Below are positions 55,564 through 63,890 of a DNA stretch of 64,000 bases, piece by piece. Position 1 is the first letter of the stretch. Every line of letters begins with the position of its first letter. The notes under the pieces are model-generated. The model saw only the letters and a list, made by a program, of their open reading frames with translations. It was not told where the DNA came from and made no database searches. This stretch comes from SAR324 cluster bacterium (GTDB taxonomy: Bacteria; SAR324; JACQKK01), in contig JACZRV010000005.1 in assembly GCA_022574555.1 (NCBI GenBank), positions 1 through 64,000 on the forward strand, written 5' to 3'. The position numbers were made by a program, and so were the translations under genes.

Positions 55564-57570
55564 TCAAGATTCATTTTCGGCCAATGTGATCAGCAAGTCA
55601 TCGGCTTGGAGATGAAATAACGTATCTTTGCAAGGTATGATTTGCACGCCAAAATTTTGCCCTTCATCGTCACCGGAGGCAGCAATTTTCACGCCGATAC
55701 AGATCTCGTTTCTTTTCTGCGCCGCCAGCATAAGATCGGCAAATGTAGCCTGGACGGGAAAGTCTCTCAGAAATAATTCGGCTGATTTCAAATAGATCTC
55801 GCTCCCTTCTTCCCGGAATAGCTCGTCATAGACCATCTTGATGTCTTTTTCCTGGGATAGCTGGGCCATAATTTTGGATACGAACTGGTTCGAAATCAAG
55901 AAATCCCGCACACCGGTTTGCTTGATAATATCCGAATTGTCCGAGTCCATCACTTCCGTAACCAATTGGGTAGTGACCGGCTGGCCCGATTTTTCCTCGA
56001 TCTCGCGAAAGTACTGGCGAAATTTCAGCAGGAGGAAGATCGTCTCCGCATCGACCTCCTCGGCATTATTCCCGTCGCTGGCCAGGATGACCACATTGTC
56101 ATACTCGTGAGGCCTTACATTTCCCGGAAAATCAGGCGACATGTAGTCATACTCTATTAATTTCAACTCCGCGCCCGGATATTTCGATGCAATTCTATCA
56201 AATTTATTGCGGATATCAGGACTGATTTTATCGACGATCACGTGGATGCTTGATCCATCTTTGATATAGCTGCTGTATTCTTCGACCAATATAGGGCTTT
56301 TAGTGCTCCAACCGATGATCAGGAACTTTTCCACGTCCAAATAGAATTTTTTCGATGAGTAATTCAGCTCATTCGGAACGACCGGTGGCGTATCGTAGAA
56401 CACGATGGCCGAGTCATCTTCAGCCAGTAACACCACTTCATCCCCCTGCTGCAACATCGTGGCGGGCGGCGGATTCAGTGTAATCTGCCTGTCCGCATTG
56501 CGAATCCCCAACGGCACGCTCTGTTTGAAATGAAATTGCAACTCTCCGAAGGATAGTTTTGTCAAATTCGAGGGAATTGGCGAGAAGTAAACCTCGTTGC
56601 CCTTGAAGCCAACCAAATCGGTGTAGACAAGAGATAGACCGGAAATTCGAGACGTCTGTACCAGTATTTTAGCCAGAATCGTGTCGTCATCGATAGTGCA
56701 TATATTCCCTGGCAATATGCCTTCCGCCAGATGGCGGGTTCGGGAAAAATATAAATTCGCGACGATTTGTGGCGTATTGCCTTCACCCGTCGTCGCCAGT
56801 ATAGCCAATATTGATTTGAGTACGCGATAATCGGACTGCGCCTTCACGTTCGGAGGATCGGCGGGGCCGGCGGTGTTCAATATTATTACGGAATTTGCCC
56901 TCTGAACCCCGAGCTTTTTCAATACTAGGTGACTGGAAGGCGAACCGGTACGTGTGATGATTCGGGTCGATTCCCGTTCTAACAGGTTGCTCCGGAAGTA
57001 ATCGTCCATGACCTCTTTCTCCTCTTCCGCCAAGACGACCACAGCGGCATCTCTTTCCGACGCATTGGCTTCGATGAGTTCACGGATTATTTCCAGTGCC
57101 CGGTTACCGAAGCCTAATATCAGCGTATGACCGCTTTCTATAACCGCGCTATTTCCTTTCCTGAGAGACTCCAGCTTTTCTTTGAACAGGCTGGAAAAAA
57201 TGGCAAGCATCGTCGAAAATAATAGCAATCCGGCGATCGACGTAACAATCCCCATGAATTTATTGGGATAGGCGGCTTCATTTTCTTCCGTGATAGCGCC
57301 GATATCCATGATCTGGAGGAATACTCTCCAGAGTTGATCCGGTATCCCCGTAATATTTTCATCGAGAGGGTCTGGATAAATCAGATTCAATACGACGCGA
57401 ATACCACCCATTACCAGGAATGATATTGCAAATAATGGTAATAGAGCGACGATAATTGTCGCTCCGCCGCCAGAAAAGAAATTGTCGATTTTATACTGAA
57501 TCCTGTGCTTCAGGCTCGGCTTATCGATATTAGTATCGCTCATATTTTTGTTGCATACGGATAGATTCAT
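55564..57570 (-). CDS. CASTOR/POLLUX-type ion channel with RCK-like domains
   Basis: A 668-aa channel-like protein, AT-richer than its neighbours. Two or three N-terminal membrane helices (about 38-62 and 105-130) with a pore-like loop between are followed by an RCK/TrkA-N-like domain (about 140-290; LILGFGNRALEIIRELIEAN), a linker with a second RCK-like domain (about 405-560), and a C-terminal regulatory part. The organisation and core sequence match bacterial relatives of the plant nuclear channels CASTOR/POLLUX/DMI1, gated by cytosolic ligands. The ion is unknown (potassium or calcium in plants). Start 57570 or 57543 (MSDTNID). Confidence 0.82.
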   Translation of the reverse strand: MNLSVCNKNMSDTNIDKPSLKHRIQYKIDNFFSGGGATIIVALLPLFAISFLVMGGIRVVLNLIYPDPLDENITGIPDQLWRVFLQIMDIGAITEENEAAYPNKFMGIVTSIAGLLLFSTMLAIFSSLFKEKLESLRKGNSAVIESGHTLILGFGNRALEIIRELIEANASERDAAVVVLAEEEKEVMDDYFRSNLLERESTRIITRTGSPSSHLVLKKLGVQRANSVIILNTAGPADPPNVKAQSDYRVLKSILAILATTGEGNTPQIVANLYFSRTRHLAEGILPGNICTIDDDTILAKILVQTSRISGLSLVYTDLVGFKGNEVYFSPIPSNLTKLSFGELQFHFKQSVPLGIRNADRQITLNPPPATMLQQGDEVVLLAEDDSAIVFYDTPPVVPNELNYSSKKFYLDVEKFLIIGWSTKSPILVEEYSSYIKDGSSIHVIVDKISPDIRNKFDRIASKYPGAELKLIEYDYMSPDFPGNVRPHEYDNVVILASDGNNAEEVDAETIFLLLKFRQYFREIEEKSGQPVTTQLVTEVMDSDNSDIIKQTGVRDFLISNQFVSKIMAQLSQEKDIKMVYDELFREEGSEIYLKSAELFLRDFPVQATFADLMLAAQKRNEICIGVKIAASGDDEGQNFGVQIIPCKDTLFHLQADDLLITLAENES

Positions 57571-57976
57571 ATATTAGCGGGAAAAAGGGCGCGATCTTTA
57601 GATAAAGCGTAATTTTGATAAATATGTACGAAATCTGCAGAACTCAGACTCTACTTTCGGCATTTCTGTTGCGCCCTTGGTTCGTGAAAAGGAGCAGTGA
57701 GCTTGACCCAATTTTGTTCGAGCCGAAGAAGATCTCTCGATAGGGCCGGCGTTTTGATGGTTTCCATGGACCGCCGCCGTCATAGAGAACGGGCGCGCCA
57801 ATATGATCATAGAATCGAGTGGCTTGGCGCTAAAGTCAAGGCAGACCGGATCGCGGTGGCGACCCGAATTGCCCACCTCATCAAATTTGTCCCGCCCCAC
57901 CCGCATTGACAATCCCACCCGCCAGTCTTTTTAATAGGAGCTAATTTCCGCGTTTGCCTGTTATGGAGGGACCCTG
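57571..57976. other. Intergenic region, nothing recognised
   Basis: About 400 bp between the divergent channel and DedA-rhodanese genes. No convincing gene; short frames on both strands lack codon pattern and family likeness. Confidence 0.35.
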
Positions 57977-58924
57977 GTGGAGATGCTGGAATTCCTGATC
58001 GAGTATGGCGAATGGGTGCTGTTCGCGGGGGTATTTCTGGAGCAGATCGGATTGCCGTTTCCCAGCATCCCGATTCTTGTCGCCGCCGGTGCGCTGGTGG
58101 GCACGGGTGAGATGAACGGGCCGCTGGTAATCGCCTTGGCTGGAATCGCTACCATGACCGCCGATCTGATCTGGTACCAGTTGGGCCGCAGGAGCGGCAC
58201 GCGGGTGCTGGGCCTGCTGTGCAAGATTTCCCTGGAGCCGGATGCGTGCAAGCGGCTCACGGAGCAGGTGTTCGCCCGGCACGGGCTGGCTTCTCTGCTC
58301 GTGGTGAAATTTATTCCGGGCCTGAGCACCATCGCCCCACCCCTGGCAGGTATCACCAAGGCCAGCCTGCCGCGATTCTTGCTGTACGACGGGGCGGGCA
58401 CGCTGATCTGGGTGGGAACCTTCATCGGGTTGGGAGCCTTGTTCAGCGATCAATTGGAGCAGATCGGCATATTCGTAGCCCAGTGGGCGGCGGCGGCGGG
58501 TATTTTGGTGGCCGTGATCTTTGCCGGGTATATCGGGTATAAGCTGCTGGTGCGAACGCTCATGATCCGCAAATTGCGCATCGCGCGAATCTCCGCCGAC
58601 GAGCTGAGGCGGATGATGGATTCCGGCGATGAGGTGATGGTCGTAGACCTGCGGCATCCGTTGGATATCGAAAGCGCGCCTTACTCCGTACCCGGTGCCT
58701 TGCGCATGTCCCCGGAAGAGATCGAACGGCGCCACGAAGAGATCCCCAAGGGGCAGGAGGTGATTCTCTACTGTTCATGACCCAACGAGGCGACCAGTGC
58801 CCGGGTGGCATTGCAACTGCGCAAGTACGGCATCCTGAAGGTGCGCCCGCTGGAGGGCGGTATCGATGCCTGGGTGGAACGGGAGTATCCCATCGAGGCT
58901 CACGCAAGCGAGACGGTTACGTGA
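57977..58924 (+). CDS. DedA-rhodanese fusion with in-frame UGA, candidate selenoprotein
   Basis: A 315-codon protein if UGA at 58778-58780 is read through. Residues 1-190 are a DedA/VTT membrane domain with the KFIPGLSTIAPPLAG motif and several hydrophobic helices. From about 200 there is a rhodanese domain: SADELRRMMDSGDEVMVVDLRH, then VILYCS, UGA, then PNEATSARVALQLRKYG and VRPLEGGIDAWVE. Rhodaneses of this fusion type have Cys where the UGA lies (YC-X-C-PNE). A single-base change TGC/TGT to TGA suffices. Downstream of UGA, 7 base pairs form a stem (58795-58801/58807-58813) with loop CGGGU starting 22 nt after UGA. Otherwise the gene ends after the DedA domain with a dead rhodanese. The start ATG follows GGAG-like sequence weakly; an earlier GTG is possible. 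Confidence 0.75.
58795..58813 (+). promoter_or_regulatory. Candidate bacterial SECIS hairpin
   Basis: CAGTGCC, loop CGGGT, GGCATTG: seven pairs including one G-U. The loop begins 22 nt after the UGA and has G at its second position, within the published bacterial SECIS rules (apical loop 16-37 nt downstream, G among its first two bases). In GC-rich coding DNA such stems also arise by chance. Confidence 0.45.
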
Positions 58925-59026
58925 CGGCACGGGCCTGTGGTGTATTGTTTCCAGCGACCAAAGGGGCGCAGCGAGGAACGAGAGCTCAAGCATTGTTTTT
59001 TCTCAAGCACAGCAAAGGTTGACCCC

Positions 59027-60556
59027 ATGACCGGACAGATCATCAGTGGCGATCGGGCGGTATCCATGGACGAGATCGTCGAGCGTGCGGCGCGGGCGGC
59101 CACGGGATTGGCCCGCCTGGGTGTGGGGGATGCCGATACCATCGCGCTTCTGCTGCGCAACGACATGCCGTACTTCGAGGCCAGTTTCGCCGCCGCTGCC
59201 CTGGGAGCTTATCCGGTGCCCATCAACTGGCATTACACGGGCGAGGAGGCGGGCTACATCCTCGCCGATTCCGGCGCCAAAGTGCTGATCGTCCATGCCG
59301 ACCTGCTGCCCGCCGTGGAGGCGGACATTCCCCCGGGCGTCGAGGTGCTGGTGGTGCCAACGCCTCCTGAAATTCAGGCGGCCTACGATCTTCCCGCCGG
59401 GTCCAGTCCGGTGCCCGGCGGCCGCTCGGAATGGGGCCTGTGGCTGGAAGATTTTACCCAATGGGAATCCCCGCCACCCAATCTGCGGGGGAGTATGATT
59501 TATACGTCGGGCACCACGGGCCGGCCCAAGGGGGTGCGCCGCCAGCCGATGACCGAGGCGCAAGTTGTGGGTCTGACCGAATTGACGGCCCGCGTCTTCG
59601 GGATTCAACCGGGCATACGCACCGTGATCACCGGACCTATGTACCACAGCGCGCCCAACTTCTTCGCCCTGCAATCGGCCCTCGCCGGCGGCACCCTGGT
59701 GCTGCAACCCCGCTTCGACGCCGTCGAATTGCTGACCTTGATCGAGCGGCACCGGATCGACACCCTGCACATGGTGCCCACCATGTTCGTGCGCATGCTC
59801 AAGCTGCCGCAGCCGGAACGCACGCGGCACGATCTCTCGTCCTTGCGCTGGGTGGTGCATGCCGCGGCGCCCTGCCCGCCGCAAGTGAAACGGGGCATGA
59901 TCGAATGGCTGGGGCCGGTGGTCGCCGAATATTATGGCGCCACGGAGAGCGGGGCGGTGGTGGCCTGCACCAGCGAGGAATGGCTGGCCCATCCCGGCAC
60001 CGTGGGCCGCCCGGTGGATGGCGCACGGGTGCGCATTTACGATGACGCCGGCCGGCCGCTTCCCACCGGCCAGGTGGGGGAGGTCTACATGCGATTGGAC
60101 GCCATCCCCGATTTCACCTATCACGGCAAGGACGCCCAGCGCCGGGAGATCGAACGGGACGGCCTGATCACCTGCGGCGACGTGGGCTATCTGGACGACG
60201 AGGGCTATCTCTACCTCTGCGACCGCAAGCGGGACCTGGTGATTTCCGGCGGCGTGAACATCTACCCCGCCGAGATCGAAGCGGTGCTGATCGGATTACC
60301 CGGCGTGCAGGATTGCGCTGTATTCGGCATACCCGACGACGAATTCGGAGAGTCCCTGGCGGCCATTATCGCCCCCATGGACGGCGAAACCCCCTCCGCC
60401 GCGGAGATCCGGGCGGGCCTTTCCGAACACCTGGCAGGGTACAAGATACCGCGGCACATCGAATTCCGCGGAGATCTGCCGCGCGAGGATTCGGGCAAGA
60501 TCTTCAAGCGCAAGCTGCGCGAGCCCTTCTGGCGGGACGCGGGCCGCAGCATCTAG
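59027..60556 (+). CDS. Acyl-CoA synthetase (AMP-forming)
   Basis: A 509-aa adenylate-forming ligase that activates a carboxylic acid to its CoA thioester. Motifs: YTSGTTGRPKGV at about residues 160-172, YYGATESGAV near 303, and the hinge region GYLDDEGYLYLCDRKRDLVISGGVNIYPAEIE near 390-420. The C-terminal lysine is in EDSGKIFKRKL. The substrate is unknown: fatty, aromatic or hydroxylated acid. ATG 59027 is chosen because upstream codons lie in non-coding sequence. The LigB-type gene follows by 80 bp, so they are probably cotranscribed. Confidence 0.92.
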   Translation: MTGQIISGDRAVSMDEIVERAARAATGLARLGVGDADTIALLLRNDMPYFEASFAAAALGAYPVPINWHYTGEEAGYILADSGAKVLIVHADLLPAVEADIPPGVEVLVVPTPPEIQAAYDLPAGSSPVPGGRSEWGLWLEDFTQWESPPPNLRGSMIYTSGTTGRPKGVRRQPMTEAQVVGLTELTARVFGIQPGIRTVITGPMYHSAPNFFALQSALAGGTLVLQPRFDAVELLTLIERHRIDTLHMVPTMFVRMLKLPQPERTRHDLSSLRWVVHAAAPCPPQVKRGMIEWLGPVVAEYYGATESGAVVACTSEEWLAHPGTVGRPVDGARVRIYDDAGRPLPTGQVGEVYMRLDAIPDFTYHGKDAQRREIERDGLITCGDVGYLDDEGYLYLCDRKRDLVISGGVNIYPAEIEAVLIGLPGVQDCAVFGIPDDEFGESLAAIIAPMDGETPSAAEIRAGLSEHLAGYKIPRHIEFRGDLPREDSGKIFKRKLREPFWRDAGRSI

Positions 60557-60592
60557 CTCACGGTCTCTACGCCGGCGGTCTCACCGCACGCT

Positions 60593-60624
60593 GCATCCAC
60601 AAGGAACAGCATCCACAAGGAACA
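60593..60624 (+). repeat. 16-bp direct tandem duplication
   Basis: GCATCCACAAGGAACA occurs twice in a row just before the GGGAGG ribosome binding site of the next gene. Confidence 0.9.
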
Positions 60625-60635
60625 TGGGAGGTAAC

Positions 60636-61475
60636 ATGCCGGACGGAGGACTGATTGCCAGCGTGGTCACGCCCCACACGCCGCGGATGGGGGTCGAGGA
60701 ACAGGCGCCCGAATTCGTGAAGGGGATGATCGGTGGCATCCGCGAGCTGGGGGATGCGCTGCGCGCGCTGAGCCCTGACTTGATCGTACTGCAATCGGCC
60801 CACTGGGTGGCGACCTTCAACTGGTTCGTCACGGCGCACGAGGTGCACGAGGGCTTCTGCATCGCGGACGAGGCGCCGGACCTGATCCCGGGGCTGCCCT
60901 ACCGCTACAAGGGGGACCCGGAATTCGCGCACACCCTGGCGGAGACGATCGCAGCGGCCGGTGTGCCCTGCGGAATCATGGATTCCCCCCATTACCAATG
61001 GGACTATGGCCAGTTCGTGCCGTTGCGCTATCTGGACCCGCAAGCGGCCATTCCGGTCGTCACCCTGCCCACCGTCATCTGTGCGGACCTGACGGAATGC
61101 ATGCGCGTGGGCGGATTGGTACACGAGGCCGCCGCCCGCACCGGCCGGCGCGTCGTGTTCATCTCCAGTTGTGCCCTTTCCCACGATGTGGTGCGGGGAC
61201 CGGAAAATTGGCCATCGGACGAATTGCAGGCGCTGGACCGGCGGCTCGTGAAACTCCTCTGCGGGGGCCACGTGCGCGAATTGATGGAATGGGTACCGGC
61301 CTTTTGCAAGGACGCCGTGGCCGAGATGGGGGGGCGCACCCTCTGCGGCATGATCGGTGCCGTTGAGGCTCTGGCCAGTGCGGCGGGGCCGGTGGCCGGG
61401 CGCCAATTCGGGCCCTACGGGCAGAGCTCGGGCAGCGGCAACGTCACCGTCTGCGTCACGCCCGCGAATGCATAG
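60636..61475 (+). CDS. LigB-type (class III) extradiol ring-cleavage dioxygenase
   Basis: A 279-aa enzyme of the LigB/MEMO superfamily. Metal/catalytic histidines are in VVTPHTPRMG (about residue 13), LQSAHW (about 54), DSPHYQWDYG (about 116) and SSCALSHDV (about 180). The family opens catecholic rings with non-heme iron, or, in some members, acts otherwise. ATG 60636 follows GGGAGGTAAC. It may be cotranscribed with the acyl-CoA synthetase, fitting aromatic acid breakdown. Confidence 0.87.
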   Translation: MPDGGLIASVVTPHTPRMGVEEQAPEFVKGMIGGIRELGDALRALSPDLIVLQSAHWVATFNWFVTAHEVHEGFCIADEAPDLIPGLPYRYKGDPEFAHTLAETIAAAGVPCGIMDSPHYQWDYGQFVPLRYLDPQAAIPVVTLPTVICADLTECMRVGGLVHEAAARTGRRVVFISSCALSHDVVRGPENWPSDELQALDRRLVKLLCGGHVRELMEWVPAFCKDAVAEMGGRTLCGMIGAVEALASAAGPVAGRQFGPYGQSSGSGNVTVCVTPANA

Positions 61476-61838
61476 CGGCCAAACCCCGGAAAATTAAATC
61501 GCTTCCTGCCGAACCAGGAAGCATACGAGTCCAACTACGGGGAACTGATCGGGGTTGCGGCTCACGGAAAAGATCGGACATTCGCGGCCAAGGGCAAAGC
61601 GGACCAGCGGGCCGCTCAGATGCCTGGAAATGCCGTATTCGGTTAACCCATTCTCCGTACAGGAATAAACTTCCCCAGAGTTTGTCAGCACCATGCCGCC
61701 GATGGCGGTGGTGCCGCAATCCGATTAGACCTCGATGCTGGGCAGGCAGAGGCCCACCGGCATGTGCTACGGTGGGCGCAAGCGGGATGGTGAATTTTAG
61801 GTGCGGACGCCTACAAATGGCCAATCTGAGGTTGACAA
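61476..61838. other. Intergenic region with an unassigned minus-strand frame
   Basis: A 66-codon minus-strand frame (61494-61694) opening MVLTNSGEVYSCTENGLTEYG can be extended in frame upstream by GTTAIGG to a TAA at about 61727. It looks coding-like but matches nothing I know and may be a gene remnant. Confidence 0.3.
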
Positions 61839-62240
61839 ATGTCAGAGCATTCCCCGGAATACTGGAAAGAGGAGTACGAGAATCTGGTCGTATCGCTAAT
61901 GCAAAGGTCTCACTCGCCCATTAAAGACGAGCGGCGCAATACGCCGAGATTCGATTTCCCCATCGAAATAACGGTCGGCGTATCGGGGCCGCCCATCAAT
62001 TATCGAATATCCAATGTATCCGTCGGTGGTATCGCCATATTTACCGATCAGAATATCGAAATAGGAGTGAACTTAACGGTCAATATCAAGAATCAGTGTT
62101 CCATCATAGCTGAAGTCGTCGATGCATCCATTGAGAAAAAAGATTCACCGTACATGGACTATGCCTACCGGGTCCGATTGAAATATACCAACGAATCCGA
62201 TGGCTACCAAGCCTTCGTCTCCTTTTGGAAGAATGATTAA
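61839..62240 (+). CDS. PilZ-domain c-di-GMP-binding protein
   Basis: A 133-aa single-domain PilZ protein. The c-di-GMP motif is intact: ERRNTPR near residue 30 (RRXXXR) and NVSVGGIAIF (NXSXXG) near 62. The remaining beta strands end YMDYAYRVRLKYTN. It has an acidic helical N-terminus. Compared with the YcgR-like protein at 53682 it has the full arginine motif. The target is unknown; it stands alone. Confidence 0.88.
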   Translation: MSEHSPEYWKEEYENLVVSLMQRSHSPIKDERRNTPRFDFPIEITVGVSGPPINYRISNVSVGGIAIFTDQNIEIGVNLTVNIKNQCSIIAEVVDASIEKKDSPYMDYAYRVRLKYTNESDGYQAFVSFWKND

Positions 62241-62294
62241 GAAACTACGAGAGCTCCGCAGCAAGGTCGAAGGCGGTAGAAGTTTTCAACGGCG

Positions 62295-62747
62295 TCAGCC
62301 GCTTTCTTCGCCGGGAATTTCGTAATCCAGGTCCGTCGCGAAGGGGTTGTCCGCCACATGGGCCCATTCCGCCTTGGGCACGTCGTAGGTGATTTCCACG
62401 GCATTTCCGTCGGGATCCTTGACATAGAAGGAACGATTGGAGAAATGGTCGATCGTGCGCACCACCTTGTATCCCGCCTCGGTGACCAGCCGGTACAGCC
62501 TGCCGATCTCCGCTTCCTCGTCCACCGTAATGGCGAAGTGGAGCCCGCCCACGCTGTGGCGCGGCGGATCGACGGCATCTTCGCCCATCTCCAGCAGCGC
62601 GATGTGATGGTGATGTCCCGCCACCGCAAAGAACAGCATGCGGTCGCGGCTGCCGGTTTCCTCGAACCCCAGCAGCTCGTAGAACTTGCGGGAGCGTTCC
62701 AGGTCGCGCACTTTGAGGGCCACGTGGTTGATGCCTGTGATGGGCAT
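62295..62747 (-). CDS. VOC-family metalloenzyme (glyoxalase/extradiol type)
   Basis: A 150-aa one- or two-module vicinal oxygen chelate protein. Likely metal ligands are H8 (INHVALKV), H70 (GGLHFAIT) and E118 (NAVEITYD), the common 2-His-1-Glu set. Length fits a single-chain monomer with two betaalphabetabetabeta motifs. AAGGAG precedes ATG 62747. Function could be ring cleavage, fosfomycin/glyoxal-type chemistry or epimerisation; the nearby LigB gene makes aromatic breakdown an attractive but unproved idea. Confidence 0.88.
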   Translation of the reverse strand: MPITGINHVALKVRDLERSRKFYELLGFEETGSRDRMLFFAVAGHHHHIALLEMGEDAVDPPRHSVGGLHFAITVDEEAEIGRLYRLVTEAGYKVVRTIDHFSNRSFYVKDPDGNAVEITYDVPKAEWAHVADNPFATDLDYEIPGEESG

Positions 62748-63185
62748 GACGATCTCCTTGCACGCTTGCCGATGCCTGGCCAGGGCGGTCGTTCAGCCCC
62801 CAGCGGAACCGCGGTCGTCTCGCCGCCGGCGAAACCGATGGGCCGATGGCCGATGACCACTGCCCAGTGACCCTAACACTTTCGGCGGCTCGCATCAGGT
62901 CCTGCCCATTCCGCTTTAGGGCCAACGCATCATCCCGGTCTGCGGCCGTAATTACACCAGCTTTTCTGCGAACGCAGGATGGGTGGGGCCCGCCTCCGTG
63001 CTGGCCAGGTATCGCGCGGGCCAGGTATCGCGCGGGCCAGGTATCGCGCGGGCCAGGCATCGCGCGGGCCAGGCATCGCGCGGGCCTCGGTTCGCTTGTG
63101 CCGCATCCGCCGTCGGGTATGATAGGTGTGGTTCGCACCGTCGTGCGAGAATACGGGCAGACTTCTCAACCATTGGCCGCATCCC
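62748..63185. other. Divergent intergenic region with tandem repeat
   Basis: No gene is recognised. It contains the 5x16-bp repeat at 63004-63083 and the promoter region of tupB. Confidence 0.4.
63004..63083 (+). repeat. 16-bp tandem repeat, 5 copies
   Basis: Five units of GCCAGGTATCGCGCGG, the last two with GCATC in place of GTATC. Upstream of tupB. No spacers, so it is not a CRISPR array. Confidence 0.92.
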
Positions 63186-63890
63186 ATGTCTGAAATCTAC
63201 ACGCCGTTCGCCGCCGCCTTCACGTTGATCGAGCGGCTGGATTCCGATTTGATGGAGATCGTCGCCCTGTCGTTGGGGGTCAGCCTGACCGCGGTGATCT
63301 TGTCCGCCGTGGTGGGCCTGCCCCTGGGCGCCGCGCTGGCCCTGTTCCGGTTTCCCGGGCGGCGGGCGGTCATCGTGGTGCTGAATTCCCTGATGGGACT
63401 CCCCCCGGTGGTGGTGGGACTGACCGTTTATCTGCTGCTGTCCCGGTCGGGTCCATTGGGGGCGATGGGTCTCCTCTTCACCCCCACCGCGATGATCGTC
63501 GCCCAGTGGCTGCTGATCACCCCCATCATCGCGGCCCTCACCCTGCAGGTGGTGGAAGACCTCTGGGCGGAATACGGGGAGCAATTGCGCTCCCTGGGCT
63601 CGGGGCCCCTGAGGGCGGTGCCCACCCTGCTCTGGGACGGCCGCTACAGCCTGCTCACCACGCTGCTGGCCGGATTCGGCAGGGCCAGCGCGGAGGTGGG
63701 CGCCGTGATGATCGTCGGCGGCAATATCGCCCATGCGACCCGGGTAATGACCACCTCGATCGCGCTGGAGACCAGCAAGGGCGACCTGGCCCTGGCCATG
63801 GGGTTGGGCGTCGTTCTCATCACCCTTTCCATAAGCATCAATGCGACGGCCTACCTCTTCCGGGAATTCACCCGGCCAAATTACGCCTGA
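63186..63890 (+). CDS. tupB: Tungstate-type ABC transporter permease
   Basis: A 234-aa inner-membrane permease with about five helices, of the oxyanion importer group. The MGLPPVVVGLTVYLLLSRSGPLG segment is characteristic of TupB, and the coupling EAA-like loop is in YGEQLRSLGSGPLRAVPTLLWDGRYSL. Start ATG 63186 is chosen over 63126, whose extra residues do not fit. The tupC ATPase overlaps its end. The tupA binding protein is not upstream; it may be downstream of tupC or elsewhere. Tungstate or molybdate uptake would supply a molybdopterin-type enzyme. Confidence 0.9.
   Translation: MSEIYTPFAAAFTLIERLDSDLMEIVALSLGVSLTAVILSAVVGLPLGAALALFRFPGRRAVIVVLNSLMGLPPVVVGLTVYLLLSRSGPLGAMGLLFTPTAMIVAQWLLITPIIAALTLQVVEDLWAEYGEQLRSLGSGPLRAVPTLLWDGRYSLLTTLLAGFGRASAEVGAVMIVGGNIAHATRVMTTSIALETSKGDLALAMGLGVVLITLSISINATAYLFREFTRPNYA

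Noticed and set aside
57697-57909. 70-aa basic plus-strand frame
   Set aside because: No ribosome binding site, family likeness or coding pattern; probably non-coding.
63004-63083. CRISPR-like repeat
   Set aside because: The 16-bp units are contiguous with no spacers between them, and no cas genes are present.
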